Below are positions 1 through 8,787 of a DNA stretch of 64,000 nt, piece by piece. The translations under genes and the position numbers were made by a program. This DNA comes from Treponema sp. (lineage in GTDB: Bacteria > Spirochaetota > Spirochaetia > Treponematales > Breznakiellaceae), in NCBI GenBank assembly GCA_031286205.1, contig JAITUR010000117.1, positions 1 through 64,000 on the forward strand, given 5' to 3'. Position 1 is the first letter of the stretch. Each line of letters begins with the position of its first letter. The notes below the pieces were generated by a model that was given only the letters and a program-made list of their open reading frames with translations, had not been told where the DNA came from and made no database searches.

Positions 1-152
1 GTAAAATTCTCTTATTTCTTTGGGAAATTCCAATTGGTATTTACTGGATAAAGTAGCTGTATTCATAAAAACTCCTTATTTTTTACTATACTATCATTAT
101 CATAGGATGTCAAGAATTAAAAAATGGTTAAAAAAATGATAAAAGCTGGGTA

Positions 153-240
153 CGGCATATAACAAACGGTAACTGCAAAATGCCCTGTTCGGGCATTTTG
201 GGCTACGAAAAACCGTCATATACCTAGAACGTTATGCGAC
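153..240 (+). other. attC-like (integron recombination site-like) element
   Basis: GGCATATAACAAACGGT...ACCGTCATATACCTAGAACGTTATGCGAC: AAC-containing left core, GTTATGC right core, pairing ACGGT/ACCGT arms and a perfect inner hairpin AAAATGCCC-TGTTC-GGGCATTTT. No integrase in the window. Confidence 0.35.
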
Positions 241-333
241 ATTTGCAAAAAATTGAAAAAGTACAAAGGAGGGGGTAAATTATTAATTTAATCTAAAAGA
301 ATAAACATTTTGCCCTTGTAATTATTCATCGTT

Positions 334-379
334 CCGTGCCGTCCTAGCACGGGGATTTATTCTTTTTTTTTGAATAAAT
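334..379. terminator. Tandem inverted repeats, terminator-like
   Basis: CCGTGC(334-339)/GCACGG(347-352), then ATTTATTC(355-362)-T9-GAATAAAT(372-379). Confidence 0.45.
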
Positions 380-604
380 ATTAAGAACACCTTCGGGTAT
401 AGTAAAGTTTAATTTTAGTTATGTATGCACTTCGCGCAATAGAGAGGGTTCTTGCAAAATGCAAAAAATCACAAAAAATAAATCGTTTTAAAATAATTGG
501 CTTATCTGTTCATCTGTAAATGATAAATTATCTTTATTAAATAAAAACATAAAATTAGGGTATTGACAATAATATTATCTTGTAAAAAAAGCGTCAAAAC
601 ATCT

Positions 605-630
605 AAAACTGTGAGAAAACTCACAGTTTT
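605..630. repeat. Perfect 11-bp inverted repeat
   Basis: AAAACTGTGAG-AAAA-CTCACAGTTTT, upstream of the lipoprotein at 743. Confidence 0.7.
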
Positions 631-742
631 TTGGCTTTTTTCCCTAAAAATTGTGAGTTTTACCCTGATGTTTTACTTAAAGTTATAGATTACAATAAAA
701 TGAGTAGTTTTTTATAAACAATCAAATTTTAAGGAGAATAAA

Positions 743-1837
743 ATGAAACTCATAAACAAACTATGGATTGCAGCAGTCTTGATTATGGTAATCGCGCTCG
801 CAATAACAGGTTGCCCGGACGACAATCCGAAAACCGCAAACCCTGTATACAGCATATCGCTTTCACAGGCGACATTGCATACATTCACTGCCGCAACCGC
901 AGACTACGAAGCGCAGACCCCGCTTAGTGTAACCGTTAGCAATACCGGCAATCAGGCAACAGGCAGTCTTACCATTGCATTGTCCGGCGCAAATTCAGGA
1001 GATTTTACGCTTTCAAAAACATCGTTAGACAGCATAGCCGTCAGCGGCAATGACACATTTACCGTTGTTCCAAAAACAGAGCTTGCCGCCAATACATATA
1101 CCGCAACTGTAACAGTAAGCGGCGGCAACAGTATTTCTGCCAATTTTGGCGTGAGCTTTACTGTAAATTCGCCCGGTGTCGAATACTGGAGCATTACATG
1201 GCACTTGAACGGCGGCGAATGGGCTGAAGATGGGCCGTCTGATCAAATAGAAAAAGGCGAAACGCTTGCAAAGCCGACAGACCCGGCAAAAAACAACTGC
1301 ACCTTCGTAGACTGGTATACAGATGCCGCGCTAACACAACTGTATACTTTCGGAGCTGTAACCGGAAACTTGAACCTGTACGCAAAGTGGCAGCAAATAA
1401 CACCAATGTTCTATTGGGGGAATTATATTCCTGCGCCTGTTAATCATGCTGCAAGTCAGTGGGCACAGGAAACATTTAATCTTCAGGAATTAATTGATAA
1501 CAGAGAAATTGCTAGAAGATGTACTGGTAACGGTATAGTTTTAATGCCCGGCGATGAAGTTCCCGCAGGACCTCCTGTTGTTTGGACCGAAATTAAAGGA
1601 ACAGAAGTGGCTGTGAAAGAGAATAAAAGCATTACTTGGAATAATCAAGTTGGGTATTATTTCATTATTACACCTGAAGAGTTTGGTGATATAGTTATAG
1701 AGCAATTAGGAACCCCACTATATCCTGGAGTAACTTGGACTAGATACAGTGAAATAGTGGATGGTCAACCAATCTATATTTATGTATTTAATATAACTAC
1801 AAATCCCTATAATGCTACACACGATATAAAATATTAA
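743..1837 (+). CDS. Lipoprotein with InlB B-repeat-like (Listeria-Bacteroides repeat) domain
   Basis: Signal peptide with lipobox ALAITGC; WHLNGGEWAEDGP...FVDWYTDAALTQLYTFG...NLNLYAKW motif; SD AAGGAG. Confidence 0.85.
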   Translation: MKLINKLWIAAVLIMVIALAITGCPDDNPKTANPVYSISLSQATLHTFTAATADYEAQTPLSVTVSNTGNQATGSLTIALSGANSGDFTLSKTSLDSIAVSGNDTFTVVPKTELAANTYTATVTVSGGNSISANFGVSFTVNSPGVEYWSITWHLNGGEWAEDGPSDQIEKGETLAKPTDPAKNNCTFVDWYTDAALTQLYTFGAVTGNLNLYAKWQQITPMFYWGNYIPAPVNHAASQWAQETFNLQELIDNREIARRCTGNGIVLMPGDEVPAGPPVVWTEIKGTEVAVKENKSITWNNQVGYYFIITPEEFGDIVIEQLGTPLYPGVTWTRYSEIVDGQPIYIYVFNITTNPYNATHDIKY

Positions 1838-1952
1838 ACACAAAAACCCCGGTGACAGATAATGCAGCACCGGTTTATATAACCAGCCTCATATGGGGCT
1901 GGGAATTTTGAGGAGGAAGATATGGAAAATATGACAGACAAGGATGGAATAA

Positions 1953-2201
1953 ATGAAATTCAGTAACTCATTGCCAATATATCATGTTGCCTATAGTGAA
2001 GATGATCAAAAAAATTATTTGAACATTTACGATCTGCTAAAACTAAAAATACAGAATAAACTTACTAAAGAAACATATGTATGGAAGATCGGTATGTCAA
2101 AATGGATAAAAGCAGGTAAAGTACATGACTTAAAACCGTTATTCGCAAACCCGGTTAATGTACCAGAGGAGTTAGAGAATAAATATAATTTACCAGATTA
2201 A
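1953..2201 (+). CDS. Small GYF_2-like (DUF4339-like) domain protein
   Basis: TKETYVWKIGMSKWIKAGKVHDLKPLF resembles the GYF_2 VWxxGMxxWxxAGxxxxLxxLF signature. Confidence 0.6.
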   Translation: MKFSNSLPIYHVAYSEDDQKNYLNIYDLLKLKIQNKLTKETYVWKIGMSKWIKAGKVHDLKPLFANPVNVPEELENKYNLPD

Positions 2202-2224
2202 ATAAAAAAACAACAGGAGCACCC

Positions 2225-2356
2225 ATGAATGAAGCTCAATTGCAGAATAAACTTAAAACGCTCAATCGTTTTATTTTTGTAGTTTTTCTTCTCCTTGCAA
2301 TTTTTGCAGGCTATGTGATCGCGAGGGTTTTTCTAATCGGGCAGCGTATAATTTAG
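2225..2356 (+). CDS. Small single-TM protein (43 aa)
   Basis: MNEAQLQNKLKTLNRFIFVVFLLLAIFAGYVIARVFLIGQRII; SD-like AGGAG upstream; not in ORF track (<60 aa). Confidence 0.5.
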   Translation: MNEAQLQNKLKTLNRFIFVVFLLLAIFAGYVIARVFLIGQRII

Positions 2357-2481
2357 CGTTTTTCGCTGTTGCTATTTCGATATTTTTTAAGAAAAACTAA
2401 AAAAGTGTTATAGCAAAGTTTTCATAATCTAAAACCTCTTGGACGAAGAATAGTTATACTAAGTTTTCAAAGTACCCAACT

Positions 2482-3825
2482 TTACCCAACAAATATTCTC
2501 CGGATTTCCGAAACCAGATAAAAAGAACCTGCTCCCAATATAGGAAGTCCATTCTCTTGTCCGAACTTGGCAGCTTGTTTTACCGCTTCCGGTATATCCG
2601 TAATTAACTCGACTTTTTCTTTTTCGTATTCTGTAAAAGCTTCGTAAACTTTTTTTGGGTCGTTTGTCTTAAAAGTGCCTATGGAAGTAATTATTATTTT
2701 AGAAAATCTATTATAGGCGATTTTTGCCATTGCAGATGCATCCTTGTCTGCGGCACAGCCAAAGATAAGTATGCCGCCTTCCTTGTAAAGCGAACAAAAA
2801 GTTTCCATGCAAAGTTCCAGGCTTTCCGGCGTGTGGGCTCCGTCAATAATAAAGGGCGGAGTGTCTGATATTTTTTCGAAGCGGGCGGGGATTTTTAAGT
2901 TTGCAAGCCCGGAGCGGATAGCATCTTCGCTTATATCGGGAAATGCGGTTCTAAGAGCGGTAATTGCAAGGGCGGCGTTTTCTGCCTGAACCTTGCCGGG
3001 AATGGGCAGAAAAAAAGTTTCGCTCAAAGGCGCGGGAACACTGATATTAAAACTAAATTTTGTGCCGCAAGAATTTATATTTATTTCCAATACCTCTGCA
3101 ATATCCGGAAAATAAACAAGCGGACTGTCTTTTTCCTTTGCGGTTTTTTTAAAAACTTCCAGCGCTTCGCCGCATTGTTTGGCAAGTATTACCGGCTTTC
3201 CCTGTTTTACTATACCGGCTTTTTCCGCCGCTATAACAGCGATTGTATCGCCCAAAAATGCAGTATGCTCCAGCTCGATCAATGTTATAACGCTGACCAA
3301 TGGATCTAAAACATTGGTAGAATCCAGCCGCCCGCCCATTCCGGTTTCCGCCGCCATTACATCGCACTTGCCATGTTTGGCGCACAAAAAAAAGAAAAGC
3401 GTTAAAAGTTCAAAGTATGTCGGCTCGCAGCCGTCAGGGCTTAATTCGTCAAAAAGAAGATTGCCTGCGGCGGGGAGTTTTTTTTCTGCAAGTTCACGCA
3501 ATTCATTTCCTGCAGAACAGTAAACTTCTTCGCTAAAGTAATTGTTTCCAAGACAAATGCGTTCGCGGACATCAATAACATGGGGCGACATATAGCGGGC
3601 AGTGCGAAAACCTGCCGCCGTTAAAATGCTTGTCAGCATACTTATAACAGAGCCTTTGCCTTTGGAACCTGCAACATGAATACTTGGAGCGCATTTTTCC
3701 GGATTTCCGGCAAGCTTGCATAAAAATTCCATTCTGTCTATGCGAAAACTTTTAGGCTTCTGCCCCCGTTCCAGGTTTATAAATTTTTCTAACCATGCGA
3801 ATACTTCTAGCGAGGACAAAAACAC
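2482..3825 (-). CDS. folC: Bifunctional folylpolyglutamate synthase/dihydrofolate synthase
   Basis: HVAGSKGKGSV P-loop, TGMGGRLDSTN, IDGAHTPES motifs. GTG start at 3825 immediately after the upstream stop is more likely than the 3981 ATG. Confidence 0.9.
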   Translation of the reverse strand: MFLSSLEVFAWLEKFINLERGQKPKSFRIDRMEFLCKLAGNPEKCAPSIHVAGSKGKGSVISMLTSILTAAGFRTARYMSPHVIDVRERICLGNNYFSEEVYCSAGNELRELAEKKLPAAGNLLFDELSPDGCEPTYFELLTLFFFLCAKHGKCDVMAAETGMGGRLDSTNVLDPLVSVITLIELEHTAFLGDTIAVIAAEKAGIVKQGKPVILAKQCGEALEVFKKTAKEKDSPLVYFPDIAEVLEININSCGTKFSFNISVPAPLSETFFLPIPGKVQAENAALAITALRTAFPDISEDAIRSGLANLKIPARFEKISDTPPFIIDGAHTPESLELCMETFCSLYKEGGILIFGCAADKDASAMAKIAYNRFSKIIITSIGTFKTNDPKKVYEAFTEYEKEKVELITDIPEAVKQAAKFGQENGLPILGAGSFYLVSEIRRIFVG

Positions 3826-3827
3826 TT

Positions 3828-5240
3828 TTAGCTCATTTCGTAAGTTTTTCCGTATTGTACAATCTGCACATTCGGAAAACCGTTTTCTTCTAAATACTTT
3901 TTCATAAACGCCTGCGATTTTTTTTCGCCGTGAACCAGCAAAATACCTTTTAACTTTGATGTATCCAAAGCTTTTAGCCACTCCAGTGTTTCTTTGTAAT
4001 CGGCGTGGGCGCTGAATGCGTTTATTTCTTCTACATGGGCGTTTACCTTATACCAATCACCGTGAATTTTAACTTCTTTTTCGCGGTTACGGATTCGGCG
4101 CCCCAATGTATTTTCTGCCATGTAGCCGACTGTCATTATTGTGGTGTTGGGGTCTTGTATATTGTGAATAAGGTGATGCTGAATTCGTCCTGCTTCGCAC
4201 ATTCCGTCTGCAGAAATAATTATAAGAGGCCCCTTATGATCGTTTAACGCCTTGGACTCCTGAACACTGGTTGTAAAATGCAGGGCGTTAAAACCAAACG
4301 GGTTTTTGTGGTGTCTAATAAAAGCTCTTTTTATTTCTTCGTTATAACATTCGGGATGTACCTGGAAAATTGTCGTTGCATTGGTTGCCATAGGAGAGTC
4401 AACAAAAATTGGAATTTCCGGAATAACGCAGTCATCGACCAAAAGATGAAAGTAATAAACAAGTTCCTGAGTCCGTTCAATCGCAAATGAAGGTATTAAT
4501 ATTTTACCTTTTTTATCGTAAACCCGTTTTGCTATTGTCGCAAGTTTTTCCATTGCATCATCTGTGGATTCGTGCAGGCGATCGCCGTAGGTGCTTTCTA
4601 AAATGATATAATCTGCGGCAACTTCGGGAATTGCAGGGTTGCGAATTATAGGCTTGTTTTTTCTGCCAAGGTCTCCTGTTGCAAGTATATCAAGCTCCTT
4701 GCCGTCTTTTTTTATTTTGATATGTGCAACTGCAGAACCCAAAATGTGCCCTGCATCGTGGAATTCCAAAGAAGCGCCATCGCCAATAAACATCGGCCTA
4801 TTGTACGAAACCCCTACAGTCTGGCTGACAGCGGTAATCGCGTCCTGCTCGGTATAAAGCGGTTCCCAGTCAAATTTTTCTCCCTTCTTTTGAGCCTGAC
4901 TTTTTAAGTACTTTGCGTCCCTTGCCTGAATGTTGGCAGAGTCCATCATTATAAGACTTGCAATGTCCCTTGTTGCCGGAGTTGCATAAATGTTCCCTTT
5001 GTAACCGCGCTTTGTAAGCAGAGGCAATAGTCCGCAATGATCAAAATGACCATGAGTAAGAATGACACCCTCTATGCGATCTTCTGCAATGCCAAAATTT
5101 CTGTTCTTGCGATCTGCTTCGGCGCGCGAACCCTGAAAAGCTCCGCAGTCAATCAGATAGCTTTTCCCGTCAATCTCAAGCACATGCTTGGAACCTGTTA
5201 CTTCTTCGGCAGCGCCGAGCGAATAAAATGAAGCGTACAT
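3828..5240 (-). CDS. MBL-fold/beta-CASP metallo-hydrolase (RNA-processing exonuclease-like)
   Basis: HGHFDHCG metal site, STYGDRLH, SADGMCEAGRI, FSAHAD motifs. Confidence 0.9.
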   Translation of the reverse strand: MYASFYSLGAAEEVTGSKHVLEIDGKSYLIDCGAFQGSRAEADRKNRNFGIAEDRIEGVILTHGHFDHCGLLPLLTKRGYKGNIYATPATRDIASLIMMDSANIQARDAKYLKSQAQKKGEKFDWEPLYTEQDAITAVSQTVGVSYNRPMFIGDGASLEFHDAGHILGSAVAHIKIKKDGKELDILATGDLGRKNKPIIRNPAIPEVAADYIILESTYGDRLHESTDDAMEKLATIAKRVYDKKGKILIPSFAIERTQELVYYFHLLVDDCVIPEIPIFVDSPMATNATTIFQVHPECYNEEIKRAFIRHHKNPFGFNALHFTTSVQESKALNDHKGPLIIISADGMCEAGRIQHHLIHNIQDPNTTIMTVGYMAENTLGRRIRNREKEVKIHGDWYKVNAHVEEINAFSAHADYKETLEWLKALDTSKLKGILLVHGEKKSQAFMKKYLEENGFPNVQIVQYGKTYEMS

Positions 5241-5241
5241 A

Positions 5242-5269
5242 TTGGAATTATACCATATTATGTTATAAT
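5242..5269 (+). promoter_or_regulatory. Predicted thrC promoter (leaderless)
   Basis: TTGGAA (5242-5247), 16 nt, TATAAT (5264-5269), 7 nt, ATG (5277); no SD. Confidence 0.6.
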
Positions 5270-5276
5270 ATACTAT

Positions 5277-6581
5277 ATGAAATTTCGTTCTACAAAAGGT
5301 ATATCTCCTCTAATTTCTTACAAAGACGCAGTGCTTAACTGTCTGCCCGATGACAGCGGTTTGTATGTACCGGATCATGTGCCGGATTTTAGGCAATATT
5401 TTTTGCATATGGACGAAAATACAAGTTTTAACGATCTTGTCGCATCTGTCGCGCCATTGTTTTTTAAAGCCTGTCTTAACCCTGTCGCCGCTTCCAAGGT
5501 TGTCCAAAGCGCTTATAATTTCGAACCTAAACTAATCAAGCTGGACGAAAAAATATCCATACTAAATTTATACAATGGGCCTACCGGAGTTTTTAAAGAT
5601 TTCGGCATTGCCTTTATGTCTGCGATACTGGAAGAAATTTTGGAAGATGGCAGGCAAATAATGATTCTGGCAGCAGCAAGACCGGATACCGGCGTAAGTA
5701 TGGCTCATGCATTCAGCGGAAGAAAGGGGATTTCTCTTGTTTTGCTTTATCCTTCCGGGCATATACGCGGGCTGGACCCTTCGGCATTTGTGCAAAATGG
5801 CGGCAACATTATTCCCATTCAGGTTAAAGGAACTTTCGATGACTGCCAGCGTCTTGTGGTAGAAACAATTTTAGACCGCGAGTTTTCCGCACGGTACAAT
5901 GTTACAAGCGCAAATTCAATAAACCCGGGCAGGCTTTTTCCGCAGGCGTTTTATTACCTTTATGCATTTACCCAAATTAAAAATTTTATAAGCGGAGATT
6001 TAATGTTCAGCGTACCTTGCGGCAATTTTGGCAATTTAATTTCCGGTCTTTATGCATGGAAGTTTGGAATGCCTGTTAACGGTTTTATTGCCGCCATGAA
6101 TGCGAACAATTCATTTGCCGGATACCTTCATGACAAACCTTTTAAGCCCTCTCGCCTAATTCATACAAACTCGCCTGCTTTGGATGTCAGTTTTCCGTTA
6201 AATTACGAAAGGCTGAATTCCTTTTACGAAGAAGCGCCTGCTGTTATGCGCAACATGGTTTACCCTGTATCTATAGACGACGAAACTACTTTTAAAACAA
6301 TAGAATATGTAAATAAAAAATACGATATTTTTATTGATCCTCATACCGCCGTAGCATTTGCCGCTGTTCAAGAATTAATAAAAACCGGCAATGAATACGA
6401 GCATAATATTGTCCTTGCAACCGGCGATCCCGCACGATCCGTAAATACTGTAGAAGAAGCGACAAGAAAAGCGGTTAAAGTACCAGGCCATTTTATAATG
6501 ATGCAAAGAAACTGCGATGCTGTCGCGATAATTCCGCCTTATTTGGATGCCTTTGAAAGCGCCGTAGCAAGTTGTTTTTAA
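5277..6581 (+). CDS. thrC: Threonine synthase
   Basis: MKFRSTKGISPLISYKDAVLNCLPDDSGLYVP N-terminus; GPTGVFKDFG PLP-lysine motif. Confidence 0.92.
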   Translation: MKFRSTKGISPLISYKDAVLNCLPDDSGLYVPDHVPDFRQYFLHMDENTSFNDLVASVAPLFFKACLNPVAASKVVQSAYNFEPKLIKLDEKISILNLYNGPTGVFKDFGIAFMSAILEEILEDGRQIMILAAARPDTGVSMAHAFSGRKGISLVLLYPSGHIRGLDPSAFVQNGGNIIPIQVKGTFDDCQRLVVETILDREFSARYNVTSANSINPGRLFPQAFYYLYAFTQIKNFISGDLMFSVPCGNFGNLISGLYAWKFGMPVNGFIAAMNANNSFAGYLHDKPFKPSRLIHTNSPALDVSFPLNYERLNSFYEEAPAVMRNMVYPVSIDDETTFKTIEYVNKKYDIFIDPHTAVAFAAVQELIKTGNEYEHNIVLATGDPARSVNTVEEATRKAVKVPGHFIMMQRNCDAVAIIPPYLDAFESAVASCF

Positions 6582-6599
6582 TGTTCGGCAAGCTAATCA

Positions 6600-6628
6600 T
6601 TGCAAATTGCGCATCGATACTATATAAT
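6600..6628 (+). promoter_or_regulatory. Predicted promoter of oppA-like gene (leaderless)
   Basis: TTGCAA (6600-6605), 17 nt, TATAAT (6623-6628), 7 nt, ATG (6636); no SD. Confidence 0.65.
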
Positions 6629-6635
6629 GTTAATT

Positions 6636-8312
6636 ATGTTACATATAAAAAAATTTATAACTCTTGTGTCACTTGCTGCTTTGCTGCTGTCTGCCTGCCA
6701 GACAACTCCTGTGCAAAAGACTCCGGCAGAAGACGGCGAAAGACATGATTATGCGGAAATGAGACCGCAGGTTCGGGCTTTGGACGAACTTACGGTAGTA
6801 TTTTCCAACCACGATATCGAATTGGATTTTAGAAAATCTTATTTTGCCAGCGAGGCGCAGATTTTTACAGGAATTTACGAAGGGCTTTTTTCCTACCATC
6901 CAATTACCCTGGAGCCGGTTCCTGCAGCTGCGGAAAGATGGGTATTGTCCGAAGATAAAAAACAGTGGACATTTACAATTAGAAATAACGCCCGTTTTTG
7001 GAACGGCGATCCTGTAAGAGCGGAAGATTTCCGCGCAGCGTGGATTTCCCTTATTCATCCGGATCTTAATTCGCCGTATTCCAGCTTGTTTGATGTAATA
7101 GAAGGGGCGCGCGACTACCGTAACGGTGTAGAAAAAAATCCGGACAATGTCGGTATTATTGCCCAGAACGAAAGAACATTAATTGTAAAATTAAATGCTC
7201 CTGCTTCTTTTTTTCCGGCAATGCTTTGCCACCATTCATTCAGTCCAATTCATTCTTCCATGCTGGAGAAAACTTCGTGGAATCCTGTAAGCAGTCAGAG
7301 TAACTGGACTTCTCCAGTTTCCAACGGACCTTTTCGCATAACAACAATGAATAACGAATCTATAGTGCTTCTAAAAAACGAACGCTACTGGGATAAAGAC
7401 CGTATTGCTCTAAATAAAATTATAATTAAGTTTGCAAAAAACGGCGACGAAAGCGCAAATCTTTGGAATTCCGGAGAAGCAAGATGGATAGCCGGAGAAG
7501 TAAATATCGATGCCTTAACAGACCGATCCGGTATTCAGGTAAATGTTATGTTTGCCACCCATTATTATTTTATTCGCAGCGGAGAAAAACCGTGGAACGA
7601 TTATCGAATTCGCCGTGCTATGGCGCTTGCTTTACCGTGGCCTGATATTCGAAGCCGTTATTATCTTCCCGCAGAAACTTTAATTTTCCCCGTTGCGGGG
7701 TATCCCGAAGTAAAAGGAATTTCCGAAGCAGATATCGAAGAAGCGCAAAAATTAATGGCAGAAGCAGGATATGCGGGCGGTGTAGGATTGCCGGAAATTG
7801 TAATAAGGCTGACACCCTCGATAGATGCTGCCCGTATCAGCAGTCTTATGGCTATAACATGGAAAGAAAAACTGGGTATCAATGTACGGGTAGAAGTTAT
7901 TCCTTTTGACAGATACTTTGCTTCGTTAAAAGAAGATAATTATAATATTGGTTCCACTACATGGATTGGAGATTTTGCAGACCCTTATACATTCTTGCAA
8001 ATGTGGGTAAAAGATTCCAACTTAAACGATGCGCTTTTTAACGACGAAGATTACGAGGAGTTAATTAATAGATCCATGATGGAAGAAGGGGAAACCCGAA
8101 TGAACACTATGGCAGAAGCGGAAAAACTTTTATTGGACAGAGGGGTTGTACTGCCTATTTGTTTTAACCCCGCACTAAACATTGTCGATACCGGCGAGCT
8201 GGACGGATGGTATCCTAACGCAATGGATATTCATCCTTTTAAATATTTGTCATTTAAAGGGTATCGCCCGCTTCCCGGTGTAGCAATGTTAAATCGGAGT
8301 TTAACACAGTAA
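6636..8312 (+). CDS. Peptide ABC transporter substrate-binding lipoprotein (OppA family)
   Basis: Lipobox LLLSAC; SBP_bac_5 features (EGLFSYHPITLEPVPAAAERWVLSEDKKQWTFTIRNNARFWNGDPV). Start revised from 6600 TTG. Confidence 0.9.
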   Translation: MLHIKKFITLVSLAALLLSACQTTPVQKTPAEDGERHDYAEMRPQVRALDELTVVFSNHDIELDFRKSYFASEAQIFTGIYEGLFSYHPITLEPVPAAAERWVLSEDKKQWTFTIRNNARFWNGDPVRAEDFRAAWISLIHPDLNSPYSSLFDVIEGARDYRNGVEKNPDNVGIIAQNERTLIVKLNAPASFFPAMLCHHSFSPIHSSMLEKTSWNPVSSQSNWTSPVSNGPFRITTMNNESIVLLKNERYWDKDRIALNKIIIKFAKNGDESANLWNSGEARWIAGEVNIDALTDRSGIQVNVMFATHYYFIRSGEKPWNDYRIRRAMALALPWPDIRSRYYLPAETLIFPVAGYPEVKGISEADIEEAQKLMAEAGYAGGVGLPEIVIRLTPSIDAARISSLMAITWKEKLGINVRVEVIPFDRYFASLKEDNYNIGSTTWIGDFADPYTFLQMWVKDSNLNDALFNDEDYEELINRSMMEEGETRMNTMAEAEKLLLDRGVVLPICFNPALNIVDTGELDGWYPNAMDIHPFKYLSFKGYRPLPGVAMLNRSLTQ

Positions 8313-8313
8313 T

Positions 8314-8787
8314 ATGATCAGAACCGGACTTGGTTACGATATTCACCGTTTAAAAAAAGGCAGGCGTTTTTTGCTTGCCGGCGTAGAATTGCCCGCACAA
8401 AAAGGAGAGCTGGGACACTCAGACGGAGATGTGCTTGCCCATGCAATAAGCGATGCCCTTCTTGGCGCAAGTGCGTTAGGTGATATTGGAGAGATGTTCC
8501 CGCCAAACGACCCTGCATGGAAAGACGCAGATTCTATGAAGCTATTGGACACTGTTTTTGCGCGGGTAAAAAACGAAGGCTGGCGGCTTGTAAATTTGGA
8601 TTGTGTAATAATTTGCGAAACCCCAAAAGTAATTCCTTACCGCGAGGCTATCCGTATTTCGCTTGCAAAAGCGCTGGAAGTTACGACAGACAGAATATTT
8701 GTTAAGGGAAAAACAAAAGAAGGGCTTGGCGCGGTTGGGCAAGGCAAAGCTGTAGAGGCCTGGGCAATATGTCTTCTGGAAAAATAA
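8314..8787 (+). CDS. ispF: 2-C-methyl-D-erythritol 2,4-cyclodiphosphate synthase
   Basis: RTGLGYDIHRL; GHSDGDVLAHAISDALLGA; KGKTKEGLGAVGQGKAVEA. Confidence 0.97.
   Translation: MIRTGLGYDIHRLKKGRRFLLAGVELPAQKGELGHSDGDVLAHAISDALLGASALGDIGEMFPPNDPAWKDADSMKLLDTVFARVKNEGWRLVNLDCVIICETPKVIPYREAIRISLAKALEVTTDRIFVKGKTKEGLGAVGQGKAVEAWAICLLEK

Noticed and set aside
3826-3981. 153-bp same-strand overlap between folC and the MBL gene
   Set aside because: Artefact of choosing the longest ORF; a GTG at 3825 right after the MBL stop gives a normal FolC N-terminus (FLSSLEVFAWLEKFINLE).
5241-5276. Threonine attenuator or riboswitch upstream of thrC
   Set aside because: Only 36 bp of intergenic sequence and the predicted TSS is at the ATG, leaving no leader.
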